The notes under the pieces: model-generated | Database searches by the model: none | What the model saw: the letters and a program-made list of their open reading frames with translations, nothing else | What the model was told of the DNA's origin: nothing | Shown here: positions 20,283 to 21,343 of the stretch, in pieces | Layout of the letters: each line of letters starts with the position of its first letter | Position numbering within the stretch: the first letter of the stretch is position 1 | Program-made: the position numbers and the translations under genes | Source: a virus | IMG/VR virus record: IMGVR_UViG_3300025646_000452 | Location: 1-21,343 of that record | Reading direction: 5' to 3' (one strand) | DNA length: 21,343 bases

Positions 20283-21343
20283 TACTTGCACTTACGGTTA
20301 TTGTTACGAATTGCGCCTTGCTGTAATTTTCGCCGAATGGCACGCTGCCCGATTTTAAATTGACGGGCTTCCAACCTCTGTAATAAAGGTAAATGTTCCG
20401 GCTTTTGGCTATGTTTGAAATCAACCGCTTTTCCAGTTCAGTTACATAACCACTCCGTAGGGTGTAGTCCTGCGACCGCTCAACGTAGTAATCTGTCGTA
20501 CCTCGGTCGAATGTGTTATAGGTAAACGGCTCTGTGGCTGCGTAGCTTCCTACCAACTTTTCGTAGGTCTTTGCCTTGCCGTTTGGCGTTGTAGTTATTC
20601 TGCCATCGAATCGAAAGTAATCCCACCCGCCCAAGTCGTTTGCCCAAACAAGCGCGGCGGGGTCGTGCTTACAAGGGTGGGGGGTGTTGGTTATTGTCAA
20701 CGGCTGACCCCACGGCACGCCAAATCCATCCGTAGGGCGTAACGTGTAGTGCGTCCACGTGTTCACGTTGGGAACGTTGGCGGGGGTCAACGGGCTATCC
20801 GCATCGCTTAAATTGTCCGGTAGAACTCCCATGTACGTTACTTTCCCGTCGGGGAAGAAGTTAGCACTGGGTAGTATTGTTCCGTTGGTGGTGTTTAGTA
20901 AAATGTTCTCCGTGGCTACTACCGTAGTATTGTTGTAAAGTGTGTATTCAATGGCAACCGCGTTGGCTGTGCCTAATGCTGCGTTTATGTTATTGATAAA
21001 TGCCATACACGCCCTGTCACCCTGCGCCGCTTTGATGGTTCTGCTATTGGTAAACCAAAACGCGTTATTGGAAGACGTGCTTCCGTAATCGGTGTAAAGG
21101 TCATACCCTGCGCCCAAACTTACGGGTGTCATTCCGTCAATTACTACGCACTTTTCTTTTTGCTCGGTTGCGGGGTCAACCGCCGGCGGCGTGCCGTAAT
21201 ACTCAAATACGTTGATGCTGTAATCTTTGAAGTTCTTGGAACTCTTACCGAATATGAAATTGACTTGCGTTGGTAGGTCGTGCATAAATCCAACCCCGTT
21301 TACGTTGGCGTCGTCCACTTGCACGCGGTCGCCGATTGCCCCT
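20269..21343 (-). CDS. Dit-like distal tail protein, cut by the right edge
   Basis: The frame is open to the window edge, so the N-terminus is missing; the in-frame GTG at 21324 is probably internal. The last part has A-L-V-W-A-N-D-L-G-G-W-D-Y-F-R-F, then Y-Y-V-E-R-S-Q-D-Y-T-L-R-S-G-Y-V, then E-L-E-K-R-L-I-S-N-I-A-K-S-R-N-I-Y-L-Y. This pattern recurs in tail proteins encoded next to baseplate genes in Bacteroidetes phages and is often compared with distal tail (Dit) proteins. Its TGA overlaps the baseplate ATG by 14 nt. The structural role is fairly safe; the Dit label is moderate. Confidence 0.65.
   Translation of the reverse strand, partial: GAIGDRVQVDDANVNGVGFMHDLPTQVNFIFGKSSKNFKDYSINVFEYYGTPPAVDPATEQKEKCVVIDGMTPVSLGAGYDLYTDYGSTSSNNAFWFTNSRTIKAAQGDRACMAFINNINAALGTANAVAIEYTLYNNTTVVATENILLNTTNGTILPSANFFPDGKVTYMGVLPDNLSDADSPLTPANVPNVNTWTHYTLRPTDGFGVPWGQPLTITNTPHPCKHDPAALVWANDLGGWDYFRFDGRITTTPNGKAKTYEKLVGSYAATEPFTYNTFDRGTTDYYVERSQDYTLRSGYVTELEKRLISNIAKSRNIYLYYRGWKPVNLKSGSVPFGENYSKAQFVTITVSASNDDY

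Noticed and set aside
1-21343. CRISPR array, insertion sequences, tRNA or rRNA genes, toxin-antitoxin or defence islands
   Set aside because: No spaced direct repeats of CRISPR type, transposase motifs, terminal inverted repeats or stable RNA gene patterns were found. Genes are packed with few gaps.

Overview
The window looks like part of a tailed-phage or prophage genome of siphovirus type from a Bacteroidetes host. All supported genes lie on the minus strand, so transcription runs from the right edge towards position 1. Four things point to Bacteroidetes: promoter-like sequences of the TTG/TTTG-N17-19-TAnnTTTG form (exact TATATTTG at three places), few Shine-Dalgarno sequences, A-rich leaders before start codons, and structural proteins that resemble Bacteroidetes phage families. 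No integrase or terminase is visible, so lytic versus temperate lifestyle cannot be decided.

Late region (21343 to about 8114): a Dit-like tail protein cut by the window edge, a 1,032-aa baseplate protein with an adhesin-like C-terminus, a 60-aa membrane protein, the tape measure, an XkdF-like prohead protease, a scaffold-like protein, the major capsid protein, a tail-tube candidate, an intrinsic terminator, a 131-aa virion-type protein, the portal and a connector-like protein. A lysis cassette follows: zinc amidase, holin-like coiled-coil protein, and a lipoprotein with a C-terminal membrane helix (u-spanin architecture). The block ends in two tandem terminators. Tail genes precede head genes in the direction of transcription, the opposite of the usual siphovirus order.

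Small early genes (8034 to 5429): three unrecognised small proteins, then an operon behind a good promoter with an unrecognised 141-aa protein, an OB-fold-like protein, two helix-turn-helix proteins and an acidic protein.

Replication module (5442 to 2435): a promoter is followed at once by an ~88-nt leader with three hairpins. The last hairpin is a strong terminator, and its loop is perfectly complementary over 7 nt to the loop of the first. Behind it lies a winged-helix replication initiator gene carrying five DNA-level repeats (22-22-22-24 bp spacing) and an AT-rich stretch, a lambda-like internal origin candidate. A replication-region protein, an adenine methyltransferase, a VRR-NUC nuclease and a NinB-like protein follow.

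Recombination and regulation module (2416 to 1): another promoter, overlapped by a perfect inverted repeat, drives a RecE-like exonuclease, two small proteins, a NinG/Rap-like endonuclease, an unexpected secreted protein with a dockerin-like calcium loop, and a sigma-factor-like protein that may switch on late genes.
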